A stretch of DNA of 64,000 nt, taken from Candidatus Andeanibacterium colombiense. GTDB taxonomy: Bacteria; Pseudomonadota; Alphaproteobacteria; Sphingomonadales; Sphingomonadaceae. The stretch covers positions 62,001-126,000 of the forward strand of contig CP119316.1 in NCBI GenBank assembly GCA_029202985.1. The letters are read 5' to 3'. Positions 32,388-41,970 of the stretch are shown piece by piece (within the stretch, counting starts at the first letter, position 1; each line of letters begins with the position of its first letter). The translations under genes were made by a program, and so were the position numbers. The notes beneath the pieces are model-generated. The model was not told the origin of the DNA. It made no database searches and was given only the letters and a program-made list of their open reading frames with translations.

Positions 32388-34139
32388 TTACCGCTGCGAC
32401 GCCATCCCGAGCCGCTGGAGCGCAGCTTCCGACATGGCCTCGAAGCGTGGGTCGTCCTTCAGGAAGTTCATGTCGGGATCGACCTGGCTGTGCTGCAGCT
32501 GGGTCGGGTTGGCGTTTTCGAAGAACAGTTCGAGCGTCGCGATCGCGCCTTCCTTGTCGCCGAGGAACACCGCCTGCGCGCAGCCGAGGTTGTAGCGCAT
32601 CGAGAGATTGTCCGGATCGAACATCAACGCGCGCGAAATCCATTCCTTCGCCCGCGCACCGTCGCCCAGCGCGGCGAGGGCATAGGCCCCGGTCGCCATC
32701 GCGGCCGCGTTGCCAGGGTCCGACGCGACCGCCTTCTCGGCCCGGATCGCACCGATGCCGGCCACGCGCTTCGCATTCTCGGTGTCCCCCGCGGCCTGGT
32801 AGCAGGTCAGCAGCATGCTCGGATCGTGGAAGTCGGTGTCCATCAGCGCGGTGGCTTTTTCGAAATAGGGGATCGCCTCGTTCGCGCGGCCCTGGCGGAA
32901 GTAGAGGAACGCGACCTCCTTGTTCACTTCCCAGCTTTCCGGTTCGAGCCGCAGCGCGGTTTCGAGCGCGTTGTTCGCCTCGTCGAGCTTGCCGTCGATC
33001 TGGAGATAGCGGGCGCGCACGCAATAGGCTTCGGCGATGTCGGGATCGAGTTCGATCGCGCGTTCGGCCGGGGTGAGGGCGTCGATATCCTCGATCCCGT
33101 GCCAGAAGCGCAATTCGCACTGCGCGAGCGACATCAGCGCCCAGGCGCGGGCGTAGGACGGATCGACCGTGGTCGCCTGCTGGCAGATACGCACGACCAC
33201 CTTGTCGCGCCGCTGATCGCCCTTGTTGCCGCTGATCCAGTGCTGTCGGGCCAGCAGATACAGGCTGTAGGCTTCGGGGCTGGTGGTGCCGCGCTGCTCG
33301 ATCGCCTTCTTTTCCTTGGGCAGCAGCTTGAGCTTGAGCGCGCTGACGATCGCTTTGGAGATCTCGTCCTGGATCGCGAAGATATCGGTCAGATCGCGGT
33401 CGTAGCGTTCGCCCCACAGCTGGAGATTGTCGTCGCAATCGATCAGCTGGGCGGTGATCCGCACCCGGTCGCCGGCCTTGCGCACGCTGCCTTCGAGCAT
33501 GTGGGTGACGCCAAGGTCGCGCACCAGCGCGGCGGTGTCGAGCGGTTTGCCCTTGAGCGAGAAGGCGACGTTGCGGGCGACGAGCGAAAGCGCGGAGACT
33601 TTCGACAGGTCGATGATCACATCCTCGCTGATCCCGTCGGAGAAATATTCCTGCTCCGCATCGCCGCTCATGTTGAGGAACGGCACCACGCAGACCACCA
33701 CCTTGCGATCCGGCACCGGCGCCTGCGTCGACGGCCCGGGCGCGGAGCCCGCGCCAGCCAGCGTCGCGATACTGTCCATGACCTTCTGCCAGCCGCGCGC
33801 GCCGGCATCGCCCTGCCAGCCGGCCAGGTCGGCACACTGGATCTGGTTGAACGGCATCGGCGGCAGGCTCCCGTCGAGGCTGATCTGCACCAGCGTCCCA
33901 CCTTCGCGCGCGGCGTCGGCCTCGGCCCTGACCCATTGCGAGCGCGTCGCATCGGCGGACCACAGCACGACCACCGCCTTCGCTTCCTTGATCCGTTCCT
34001 CGATCACGTCGCTATAGGCGCGGTGGGCGGGCAGCTCGTCGTCGCGCCAGACGCCGTATCCCTGCGCGCGCAGCAATTCGGCCACGAGCCGTGCCTGGCC
34101 TTCATTCGGCCGCGCGTAGGAAATGAATATGTCCGACAT
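32388..34139 (-). CDS. TIR domain - TolB-like domain - TPR protein, copy 1
   Basis: 583 residues, a close paralogue of the next gene with the same three parts. The TIR domains are nearly identical (MSDIFISYARPNEGQARLVA, Glu 73 kept in SQWVRAEADAA) while the linker (about 128-145) and several TPRs differ. The TolB-like module (VVVCVVPFLNMSGDAEQEYF) is also conserved. The pattern, with the TIR most conserved, suggests that the TIR activity or interface is under strong selection. The function is unknown; signalling through NAD cleavage or TIR-TIR assembly is an inference. It is the first gene of the pair. Confidence 0.88.
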   Translation of the reverse strand: MSDIFISYARPNEGQARLVAELLRAQGYGVWRDDELPAHRAYSDVIEERIKEAKAVVVLWSADATRSQWVRAEADAAREGGTLVQISLDGSLPPMPFNQIQCADLAGWQGDAGARGWQKVMDSIATLAGAGSAPGPSTQAPVPDRKVVVCVVPFLNMSGDAEQEYFSDGISEDVIIDLSKVSALSLVARNVAFSLKGKPLDTAALVRDLGVTHMLEGSVRKAGDRVRITAQLIDCDDNLQLWGERYDRDLTDIFAIQDEISKAIVSALKLKLLPKEKKAIEQRGTTSPEAYSLYLLARQHWISGNKGDQRRDKVVVRICQQATTVDPSYARAWALMSLAQCELRFWHGIEDIDALTPAERAIELDPDIAEAYCVRARYLQIDGKLDEANNALETALRLEPESWEVNKEVAFLYFRQGRANEAIPYFEKATALMDTDFHDPSMLLTCYQAAGDTENAKRVAGIGAIRAEKAVASDPGNAAAMATGAYALAALGDGARAKEWISRALMFDPDNLSMRYNLGCAQAVFLGDKEGAIATLELFFENANPTQLQHSQVDPDMNFLKDDPRFEAMSEAALQRLGMASQR

Positions 34140-34228
34140 AGGCCCCTGAATACTCGGACTGAGTGTATCTCAGACCCGGATCGGGGCAAGGGAAACCTGT
34201 GGCGACCCCGTGAGGCCACCACGGCAGA

Positions 34229-35356
34229 TCAGAACACCTTGTCGAACGCCGCTTCCAGCCGCGCGAGGCTGGCCGGCACATCCTTCAGCTTGTCGAGCCC
34301 GAACAGGCCGAGGCGGAAGCTCTTGTAGTCCGCCCCTTCGTCCACCATCAGCGGCACGCCGGCGGCGATCTGGAAGCCCTGGGCGGCGAATTTCCTGCCG
34401 GTCTGGACCTCGGGATCGTCGGTGTAGGACACCACCACACCCGGCGCGCCGAAGCCTTCGGCGGCAACCGATTTGACCCCACGCCTGGCGAGCAACGCGC
34501 GCACCGCATTGCCCTGTTCCCACTGGGCGTCGCGCAGTTTCTCGTAACCGAGCGCCTTGGTCTCCATCATCGCCTTGTGGAACGCGCGCAGCGCATCGGT
34601 CGGCATGGTGGCGTGATAGGCATGACCGCCATTGAGATAGGCTTCCATGATCGTGTTCCATTTCGCGAGGTCGAGCGCGAAGCTGGTCGTCTGGCGGCTC
34701 TTGCACAGTTCCAGCGCGGCTTCGTTGAGCATCACCAGGCCGGAAGAGGGCTGGGCGGACCAGCCCTTCTGCGGCGCCGAGATCAGCACATCGACGCCGA
34801 GCGCCTTCATGTCGGCCCAGATGCAGCCGGAAGCGATGCAGTCGAGCACGAAAATCCCGCCTTCGGCGTGGATCGCATCGGCAACCGCCTTAATGTAGTT
34901 GTCGGGCAGGATGATGCCCGAAGCAGTCTCGACATGCGGGGCGAATACCACCGCCGGCCGGTCCTCGGCGATGCGTGCGGTGACTTCCTCGATCGGTGGG
35001 GGCGCGAAGGGGCTGTCGGGCGTGTCGTTCACCCGGCGCGCCTTGAGCACGATTTCTTCCGAGGGGATCGAGCCGGCTTCGAAGATCTGGCTCCAGCGGA
35101 ACGAGAAAAACCCGTTGCGGATCACCAGCGCCTTCTTGCCCGTCGCGAACTGCCGCGCGACCGATTCCATCGCATAGGTCCCGCCGCCCGGCACCACCAC
35201 CGCGCGGTCGGCGCCGTAGACCTCGCACAGGGTCGCGTGGATCTCGCGCATCACCTGCTGGAACGCCTGGCTCATGTGGTTGAGTGAGCGGTCGGTGAAG
35301 ACGACCGAGAATTCGAGCAGGCCGTCGGGATCGATATCGGGATTCAAGCCGGACAT
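34229..35356 (-). CDS. Class V aminotransferase (alanine-glyoxylate/serine-pyruvate type)
   Basis: 375 residues from ATG at 35356, with AGAGGA seven bases before it; a longer frame to 35431 is less likely. PLP fold type I: GGGTYAMESVARQF (phosphate-binding region, about 57), FAPHVETASGI, DCIASGCIWADM with the Asp that contacts the pyridine N, and the PLP Lys in ISAPQKGWSAQPSSG (about 192). It would move an amino group between small amino and 2-oxo acids (serine or alanine with pyruvate or glyoxylate). It stands downstream of the PDZ-GAF gene on the same strand with a 70-base gap. Confidence 0.88.
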   Translation of the reverse strand: MSGLNPDIDPDGLLEFSVVFTDRSLNHMSQAFQQVMREIHATLCEVYGADRAVVVPGGGTYAMESVARQFATGKKALVIRNGFFSFRWSQIFEAGSIPSEEIVLKARRVNDTPDSPFAPPPIEEVTARIAEDRPAVVFAPHVETASGIILPDNYIKAVADAIHAEGGIFVLDCIASGCIWADMKALGVDVLISAPQKGWSAQPSSGLVMLNEAALELCKSRQTTSFALDLAKWNTIMEAYLNGGHAYHATMPTDALRAFHKAMMETKALGYEKLRDAQWEQGNAVRALLARRGVKSVAAEGFGAPGVVVSYTDDPEVQTGRKFAAQGFQIAAGVPLMVDEGADYKSFRLGLFGLDKLKDVPASLARLEAAFDKVF

Positions 35357-35427
35357 TTTGGTTCCTCTGATTGCGCCGCCCCGTTCGACCGGATTCATGC
35401 GCAAGTCAAACGGTGCGAGGACGGGAG

Positions 35428-37260
35428 TCACGCCGGTGCCGGATCGGGGCCGCCGATGCCGCCGCGCTCGATCTTGGCCAGCCGTTCCTCGACCGCGCTG
35501 ATCATCTTGTGCATGCCCGCCTCGCGCTGGACCCGTTGCATCGCCCGGCGGATCGCCTCGGCCAGCGGCTCGGTCAACGCCTGCAGCGCTTCGCGCTCGT
35601 CGCGGTTGTAGCGGTTGCCGTCGCTACGCGGGCCGAGCAGCAGCGTGCCGATCGTTCCATCCTCGTCCTCCAGCGGCAATTGCAGCGTGAAGCGCGGATC
35701 GTCCTCGGGCACGATCTCGGGTGCGGTCAGCGCTTCGGGCTCCTCGATCCCACGCGCGGCGACCAGCTCGCGGCCGGTCGGCGTCAGGGTCAGCACCGCG
35801 GCGCGGGTCGCATGGACGCTCTCGGCGATCGCGGCTAGGGTCCGCATGCCGAGGTCCGCCGGGCTCGCGGTCGCGCTCCAAGCAGGCAGGCGCTCGGCGG
35901 TGGTCCTGAGCTTGCTCGAATATTTGCCGAAGCGCCGCTTGGTATAGCCGAGCACCAGCGACTGGGTCGGAGCGAACAGCCCGGCGGCGATCACCGCGCT
36001 GATCGAGGCGGAGACGGTGGTGTTGTGCTGGCCGAGCGTGGCCGTGACCATTTCCTTCACCAGATCGGTGGTGGTGGCCCACACGATCCCGACCAGCAGT
36101 GTGACCACGGCATAGGCGGTGGAGCGGGTGATGACGAGATCGGCCTCCCACAAGCGGAACCGGATCAGCGAAATCAGCAGCCCGAGCGGCAGCAGGATGA
36201 AACCGAGATTGAACGCCACGACAATCAGCAGGTTCGCGCTGGGAGAGTTGACGTCGCCAAACTTCGCAGCGGCGGCAACCGCTACGCCGACGAGGAAAAA
36301 GCCGGCGGCGAAGCCGAACGCGGCCCACTTGATCTGTTGCAGCTCGATCCCTCGTTCGAGCTTGCGATAGCGGAGTATCCATAGGCCGATCAGTGCAAGC
36401 GGGATGCCCACACCAACCAGCACCTGCAGATTCGTATCGACCTCGTCGATCGAGAGAAGCACGGCCAGCGGAACCGACAGCGGGACGAGCCAGCGCAGCC
36501 AGCCCGGAATGAAGCGCCCATCGGGGAAGGCCGCGAGCGCGATCAGGATAAGCGCCCAGCCGGCGGTCGAGACCACATCGTAGGAATCGGCGAAGCCCAG
36601 ACCGAGCCACATCGGCAACGGCGGGTCGATCGTCGCTGCCATCAGCAGGAAACCGAACGACAGCAGCAGCGCCACCGGATCGCGGCCGCGGCGCAGGAAC
36701 AGCAGCCCCGCGCTCAGCAGCAGCACCGCGCAGGCCGCGAGCGAGGTCAGCAGCCTTATGCCGAAGCGGACATCGCGTGGGATCGGCTCGCCCGCGTCGG
36801 CCTGGCGGGTATGGTCGGGGGAGCGGGTGAGGGTATAGTCGGCGGCCTTCCCCTGCGGGTCCGCAATCCGTAGCTCGACAGTGGTCCCGGGCGCATCGCG
36901 CAGCGCGCCGGCCAGCCGCTCCAGTCCAGCATCCCGCGGCAGCGCCCTGCCATCGACCGCCAGCAGGCGCGATCCTGCGACGATACCGAGGCGGGTGGCT
37001 TCGTCGCCCGATGGGCCAACCGTGGGAATCGCCGTCCCGTCGGTATCGAAGGTCAGCCCGACATCGAAGAAAGCCGGCCGCGTCTCGAAATTCTCGTGCA
37101 GGACATAGGCGGTTCCGGCGAGGTCCGCGATCACCGCGAAGGCCAGCGTAATCAGCCACGCCGGCCTCAGCAAGGCATTCCAGCGCTCGTCGATCGCCGA
37201 CAGACGGCACGGAAGCCAACCAGTACCCGCCCTATTCCCCATCCCGGGTCTATATTGCAC
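35428..37260 (-). CDS. PDZ - multi-helix membrane - GAF sensor protein without kinase domain
   Basis: 610 residues. Helix 1 (about 33-53) leads to a periplasmic PDZ-like domain (about 65-150; RLGIVAGSRLLAVDGRAL, TVELRI). Seven or so more membrane helices follow (about 170-415, for example LLTSLAACAVLLLSAGLLF and LLIVVAFNLGFILLPLG). A cytosolic GAF-like domain (about 450-580) and a short coiled coil end the protein. The layout equals the sensing part of some bacterial histidine kinases, but no HisKA or ATPase part is present. The gene follows the HWE kinase gene by 59 bases on the same strand. A split sensor is possible. The first ATG is at 37260; one at 37242 is also possible. Confidence 0.78.
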   Translation of the reverse strand: MQYRPGMGNRAGTGWLPCRLSAIDERWNALLRPAWLITLAFAVIADLAGTAYVLHENFETRPAFFDVGLTFDTDGTAIPTVGPSGDEATRLGIVAGSRLLAVDGRALPRDAGLERLAGALRDAPGTTVELRIADPQGKAADYTLTRSPDHTRQADAGEPIPRDVRFGIRLLTSLAACAVLLLSAGLLFLRRGRDPVALLLSFGFLLMAATIDPPLPMWLGLGFADSYDVVSTAGWALILIALAAFPDGRFIPGWLRWLVPLSVPLAVLLSIDEVDTNLQVLVGVGIPLALIGLWILRYRKLERGIELQQIKWAAFGFAAGFFLVGVAVAAAAKFGDVNSPSANLLIVVAFNLGFILLPLGLLISLIRFRLWEADLVITRSTAYAVVTLLVGIVWATTTDLVKEMVTATLGQHNTTVSASISAVIAAGLFAPTQSLVLGYTKRRFGKYSSKLRTTAERLPAWSATASPADLGMRTLAAIAESVHATRAAVLTLTPTGRELVAARGIEEPEALTAPEIVPEDDPRFTLQLPLEDEDGTIGTLLLGPRSDGNRYNRDEREALQALTEPLAEAIRRAMQRVQREAGMHKMISAVEERLAKIERGGIGGPDPAPA

Positions 37261-37319
37261 TTCGCCTGCGGGGCCTATCGGGGATTTTTACCGGGCCTTC
37301 GACATGGCTCGGGTTGGGA

Positions 37320-38261
37320 TCAGGGTCGGTCGATTTCGAACTCGCAGCGGACTCCGTCCACCGGGAATTCCAGCCGCACGGCGGCCAGCCCGGTCTGCGC
37401 CCGCAGCAGCCGCGAACCCAGGCCGGCGTTGCGCTGCTCGGGAACGGGCGGTCCGCCTAGCTCGCGCCAGCGGATCACCGTCCGGTCTTCCCCGTGCAGT
37501 TCCCAATCGAGCAGGACCTGACCTTCGGGAACCGAAAGCGCGCCGTATTTCGCCGCGTTGGTACATAATTCATAGAGTGCGAGTCCCAGCGGCACGCAGG
37601 TTTCGCGGGGCAGCTCCCCGTCGGGGCCGCCCAGCTTGAAGTTTTCCTCGGTGCGAAACGGCACGATCGCGGTCTCGATTAGCCTCCGGATGTCGCATTG
37701 CACCTCGCGGCCCAGCGTAAGCAGGTCGCTCGCGCGCGACAATGCGGCGACGCGGCCGCCGAAGGCATCAATGAAATCTCCGGGATCCGAATGGCGCGCC
37801 GTCATCGTCGCGAGCGAATTGACCGTGGCGAGCATATTCTTGACCCGGTGGAGCAGCTCGAGATTGAGCACGGCCTCCCGTTCGGCCGCCGCCGCCTGAT
37901 CCTCCACCAGCCTGCGGACCATCGCCGCGACAGAGATCAGGATCGAGCAGGTCAGCGCGAACAGGAGAATCACCAGGAGATCGCCCGGTGCCCGGAAATC
38001 GAGCGGTTCGAAGCGCAGCACACGGTTCACCACGATCCCGGCCAACACCGCCGTCACTGCCCCGTAGCGCCAGCCGAGCAACAGCGCCGCCAGCAGAATC
38101 GCCGGGTAAAAGGTAACGAAAGGTGTGTCGGCGACGCCGCCTGCATCGATCACCCAGCGCAGGCCCGCCGGCACCGCCACCGCGACGCCGGTCCACAGCA
38201 TGCCGTGCGCGAGCGACGGCTTGGCAAGCAGCATTCGCCGGAAGGCGGGAACGCGATCCAT
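37320..38261 (-). CDS. HWE-family sensor histidine kinase
   Basis: 313 residues; GGGAGGG stands before the ATG at 38261. Three or four membrane helices (about 22-112) in the style of DUF4118 (FVTFYPAILLAALLLGW), then a dimerisation helix with the phosphorylated His 138 in LLHRVKNMLATVNSLA. The ATPase part has the N-box ELCTNAAKYGAL (about 231) and the family-defining WRE at 265-267, followed by GLGSRLLRAQTG. HWE kinases often act in light, stress or general stress response pathways in alphaproteobacteria. No response regulator gene is next to it. Confidence 0.93.
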   Translation of the reverse strand: MDRVPAFRRMLLAKPSLAHGMLWTGVAVAVPAGLRWVIDAGGVADTPFVTFYPAILLAALLLGWRYGAVTAVLAGIVVNRVLRFEPLDFRAPGDLLVILLFALTCSILISVAAMVRRLVEDQAAAAEREAVLNLELLHRVKNMLATVNSLATMTARHSDPGDFIDAFGGRVAALSRASDLLTLGREVQCDIRRLIETAIVPFRTEENFKLGGPDGELPRETCVPLGLALYELCTNAAKYGALSVPEGQVLLDWELHGEDRTVIRWRELGGPPVPEQRNAGLGSRLLRAQTGLAAVRLEFPVDGVRCEFEIDRP

Positions 38262-38379
38262 CGGCCCTCCCGATCAGCAGCGTGCGGCAAGAATTGCACG
38301 CGAGTGTCAATTGCCCAAGGGAATTCTAACGGCGGGAACGCGTGCGGCGGGTCGTCTCAACCTATGTTGATGAGCTGGT

Positions 38380-41300
38380 TCAGCCCGCGTCGGCCGATGT
38401 CACTCGCCCGGTCCGCTCGAGCTTGCCCCAGCCGACGAACCGGCCGTGCAGGGCCGCGCTGATCGAGCGCAGCACAACGCCGTACATCAATTGCCGGTAG
38501 ACCAGCCGTTGCATCATCATGAGCAGCGCGGGGAAGCGCTGGCGCGTGGGCTCAAGGCGATAGGCGATCCAGCCGGCCAGCAGATCGATGCCCACGAACA
38601 CCAGCCAGTAGATCCCCATCCGCAGGACATCGCTCTGGGTCTGCGCCCAGCCGTGCTGATGCACCCGCACGAAGGTGCCGATGATCGAGAGCACCAAGGC
38701 GAGATCGATGATCGGCGAGAGCGCGGCGAACAGGATCTGGAACAGCCAGGCCTGAGGCATGCCGAACCACGCCAGGCCGCGCGGACGACCGGTCCTGAAC
38801 ACCGCGCGATGCTTCCACAGGCATTGCAGCGTGCCGAACGACCAGCGGTAGCGCTGCTTGCCCAGTGCCCGCAGGGTCTCGGGCGCCTCGGTCAAAGCGA
38901 TCGCTTCGACATCATAGGCCACGCGCCACCCCTGGCGCTGGATCGCGATCGTGAGGTCCTGATCCTCGGCCAGCGTGTCCTCGGGATAGCCGCCGACCGC
39001 GGTCAGCGCCGCGCGTCGCCACGCACCTACGGCACCCGGCACGACGGTGATCGCGCCCAATGCGTCGAGCGCGCGGCGCTCGACATTCTGGGCGGTGACA
39101 TATTCGATCGCTTGCCAGCGGGTCACCAGGTTGATCCGGTTGCCGACCCGCGCATTGCCGGCGACCGCGCCGATCATGGGGTCGTTGAACCAGCGCACCA
39201 GGCGGGAGATCGTGTCGGGCAGGAATTGCGTGTCGGCATCGAGCGCGATGACGATCTCGCCAGTAGCATCGACCAGCGCACGGTTCAGCGCGCTGGCCTT
39301 GCCGCCGTTCGGCAGGGTCAGCAGGCGGACGCGCGGATCGGAAGCGTAATGGGCGGCGACCAGCTCGCTGGTCCGATCCTTGGAGCCGTCGTCGACCACG
39401 ATCAGTTCGAGCGAAGGATAATCGCTCGCCAGGACCCGCGCGATCGAATCGACGATCACCTTCTCCTCGTTGAAGGCCGGGATGATCACCGAGACCGGGG
39501 GGCGGGGCGCATCCTCGGGCGCGCGGGTGCCGGTCTTGCGATCGATCAGCGCCAGCGCGGTAAGGAACACCGCGCGCGCCACGCCGAGCGCGATCGCGAA
39601 GAAAAACAGCCAGCGCAGCGCATAGCTGACCGCGGCGATCCCGACGAAGGCGGCGACGTCGGCGTCGACCGAGGTGACGTCGCCGTTCTGGACCGGCGGC
39701 ATTACCGCCTCCCGGCTGAGCCCGGCGAGCTGGGAGATCGGGACAAAGCTGTACCCTTGCGCGCGGAGCCGCTCGATCACGATCGGCAGCGCGCGGATCG
39801 TCTGCTCGCGGTTGCCGCCGCCGTCATGCAGCAATATGATGTTCGCGCTTCGATCAGGCGTGGCCGCGGCGACCTGCTGCAGGGTCCGCTGGACAATCGC
39901 ATCGACCCCCGGCGTACGCCAGTCGCCCGGATCGACGTGCAGCCCGACGATGGTGTAACCGCGCTGCTGGGCTAGCAAAGCGGGCCTCAGCTCGTCCATC
40001 GTGGTCGGCTCGGCGTCGCCGAAATAGGGCGCGCGGAACAGCCGGGTGGAACGTCCGGTATAAGCTTCGATCAGGCGCTGGGTCGCGTTCAGTTCCAGCA
40101 GCGTGCCCAGCGTGCTTTCCTCGGCCATGTTGGGGTGGGTGTAGCTGTGATTGCCGATCTCGTAGCCGTCGCGCGCGATCTGGCGCAGTATCTCGGGATG
40201 GCCGAGCGCATTCTCGCCGATCACGAAGAAGGTCGCGGGCACGCGTTCGCGTTCGAGGATCGACAGGATCCGCGGGGTATAGTCCGGATCGGGTCCATCG
40301 TCGAACGTCAGGGCGAGCAGTTTGGGGTTCGCCCGGCCGGTCCGCTGCACCACATAGGGTGTCGGTAGGCGCTCGTACCGCTCACCGGCCACCGCTCCGG
40401 CAGCGTCGAATTGCAAGGCGCGCTTGCCCGCACTGGGCTCCGCGCCGATCCGCAGAATCTCGCCCGAGCCTTCGACCTCGGTGCCCGGGTCGGGCGGAAT
40501 GTAGGACAAATTGGGCTTGCGGTTGGCCCGCATCGCATCCAGCGCTTCCCAGAAGCCCGGGTCCTCGCTGCCGAGGCGCCACAGCGCGATGCCGCCGACG
40601 CCCTTGAGCAGGCCGAGCTGGTTCCAGGTGGTGGCCGCGTCCATCAGCCAGATGGTGTGGGTTTCGCCGTCTTCCTCGTAAGCGAAGCCGCTGTTGCCGC
40701 TGGCGGGATCGAATTGGGGCACCGTGTCGCTGTCATGCGCGGCCAGCCACGCCTCGTTGACGGTCAGCGCATCCGCCTTGCCGCCGTGCCAGTCGTATCC
40801 GTAATTGCCGAGCGCGACGATCAGCTTCGCGGCGGGAATCTCGGCGCGAGCATGGGCGAGCTGCTGGGCGAACCAGTTCTGGGCCGCGATCGGCCCCGGC
40901 TCGCCGCCCTGCCAGTGCTGATCGTAATTCATGTAGAACACATGATCGATCGAGCGGGACATCTGCTTGAGATTCCACGCGGCTTCTCCCGCGGGTACAG
41001 TGATGCTCAGTTCGAGTCCGGCGGCGGCGAAGCGGGGATGGGCGCGGGCGAGGAAGCGCTCATACAGGGGCAGGACGGTATCGGGCATGTTCTCGAAGTC
41101 GAACACCGCGCCCTGCCAGCGTTCGGCCTTCACCGCGTCGATCGTCTGGTCGATCAGCCGGTCGCTGGCTTTGCGATCGGCGAACAGCTTCGCCATCTCG
41201 GGTCCGAACCAGTGCCCTTCCTGGGCGTTCTGGACCATCAGCAAGTATTTGGGGCGGTGCAGACGGCTGCGGGAGATCGCGCGCAGGGTCGTGTCGTCGG

Positions 41301-41679
41301 TCACCGCCAGCTTCGGAGCACCGGGATGAATCTCGGCCTCGCTCGCCACGACCCAGTCGAGCCGGTCATAATTGGCGCGGAGCGAAGCGGCACTCTCTTC
41401 GTCCCACGGCACGTAAAAACCGATTCGGGCGATATCCCCCTGGTTGGTTTTCCAGGGCAAGGCCGGCAGGTGGTGGCGTAAATGCGCGAGGTGGGTGCGA
41501 AACGGCAGCGGTTGCTCGCGCTCATGCCCGAATTTGAGCGGCGAGGCAGTCGGCAGATCGACGATGGTGGTCGCGAAAATCCCCGCGCTGACCAGCACAA
41601 ACACCAGCAGCAGCCCGATAAGCCGGCTGACGAGTCGCCGCCTGCGGCCGGTGTGGTCGAAGAAGACCGGCGAGCTCAT
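38380..41679 (-). CDS. GH18-like / polysaccharide deacetylase / family 2 glycosyltransferase fusion
   Basis: 1099 residues. A membrane anchor (about 19-41) is followed by a GH18-like domain (about 75-420) with the acid Glu in WQGAVFDFENMP (about 197), then a NodB deacetylase (about 450-640; LTFDDGPDPD and NHSYTHPNM give the metal-binding Asp-His-His), membrane helices (about 665-700), a GT2 domain (about 725-950; VVDDGSKDR, LDADTQF, LAEDQDLT, QRYRW) and C-terminal helices. It could polymerise, export and trim or deacetylate an N-acetylhexosamine-type polymer, like PgaB plus PgaC in one chain. The polymer is unknown. Confidence 0.92.
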   Translation of the reverse strand: MSSPVFFDHTGRRRRLVSRLIGLLLVFVLVSAGIFATTIVDLPTASPLKFGHEREQPLPFRTHLAHLRHHLPALPWKTNQGDIARIGFYVPWDEESAASLRANYDRLDWVVASEAEIHPGAPKLAVTDDTTLRAISRSRLHRPKYLLMVQNAQEGHWFGPEMAKLFADRKASDRLIDQTIDAVKAERWQGAVFDFENMPDTVLPLYERFLARAHPRFAAAGLELSITVPAGEAAWNLKQMSRSIDHVFYMNYDQHWQGGEPGPIAAQNWFAQQLAHARAEIPAAKLIVALGNYGYDWHGGKADALTVNEAWLAAHDSDTVPQFDPASGNSGFAYEEDGETHTIWLMDAATTWNQLGLLKGVGGIALWRLGSEDPGFWEALDAMRANRKPNLSYIPPDPGTEVEGSGEILRIGAEPSAGKRALQFDAAGAVAGERYERLPTPYVVQRTGRANPKLLALTFDDGPDPDYTPRILSILERERVPATFFVIGENALGHPEILRQIARDGYEIGNHSYTHPNMAEESTLGTLLELNATQRLIEAYTGRSTRLFRAPYFGDAEPTTMDELRPALLAQQRGYTIVGLHVDPGDWRTPGVDAIVQRTLQQVAAATPDRSANIILLHDGGGNREQTIRALPIVIERLRAQGYSFVPISQLAGLSREAVMPPVQNGDVTSVDADVAAFVGIAAVSYALRWLFFFAIALGVARAVFLTALALIDRKTGTRAPEDAPRPPVSVIIPAFNEEKVIVDSIARVLASDYPSLELIVVDDGSKDRTSELVAAHYASDPRVRLLTLPNGGKASALNRALVDATGEIVIALDADTQFLPDTISRLVRWFNDPMIGAVAGNARVGNRINLVTRWQAIEYVTAQNVERRALDALGAITVVPGAVGAWRRAALTAVGGYPEDTLAEDQDLTIAIQRQGWRVAYDVEAIALTEAPETLRALGKQRYRWSFGTLQCLWKHRAVFRTGRPRGLAWFGMPQAWLFQILFAALSPIIDLALVLSIIGTFVRVHQHGWAQTQSDVLRMGIYWLVFVGIDLLAGWIAYRLEPTRQRFPALLMMMQRLVYRQLMYGVVLRSISAALHGRFVGWGKLERTGRVTSADAG

Positions 41680-41970
41680 AGCGACCGTACCGCGAATAGC
41701 TGCCTGGCCCTATCGCACGACTCTCCCGTTTTACGCTTTTCCGGCACTTCGCACCGCTTTTCTACTGTCGTTGGCCTCATACGGCCTTGAGATAATCGGC
41801 GCCGGTAGGTTCAGTCCAGTGAAAGGAAGCTGAACAGTTGCGGCGCCGTTTGTCGGTTCGTCTTAATTGCGGCGCAATTGGTTGGGCTTCGCCAGATTCA
41901 CTTGCCTTCCCGGGATGGATCGGGCCTTGTCGCAAGGCGGGCAACTGCGCGTCAACGCGTATGGCCAGGA

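Noticed and set aside
32175..34328. Plus-strand frame of 717 codons opposite the TIR genes
   Set aside because: Internal repeats mirror the paralogous TIR genes; composition is typical of a shadow frame and there is no ribosome site.
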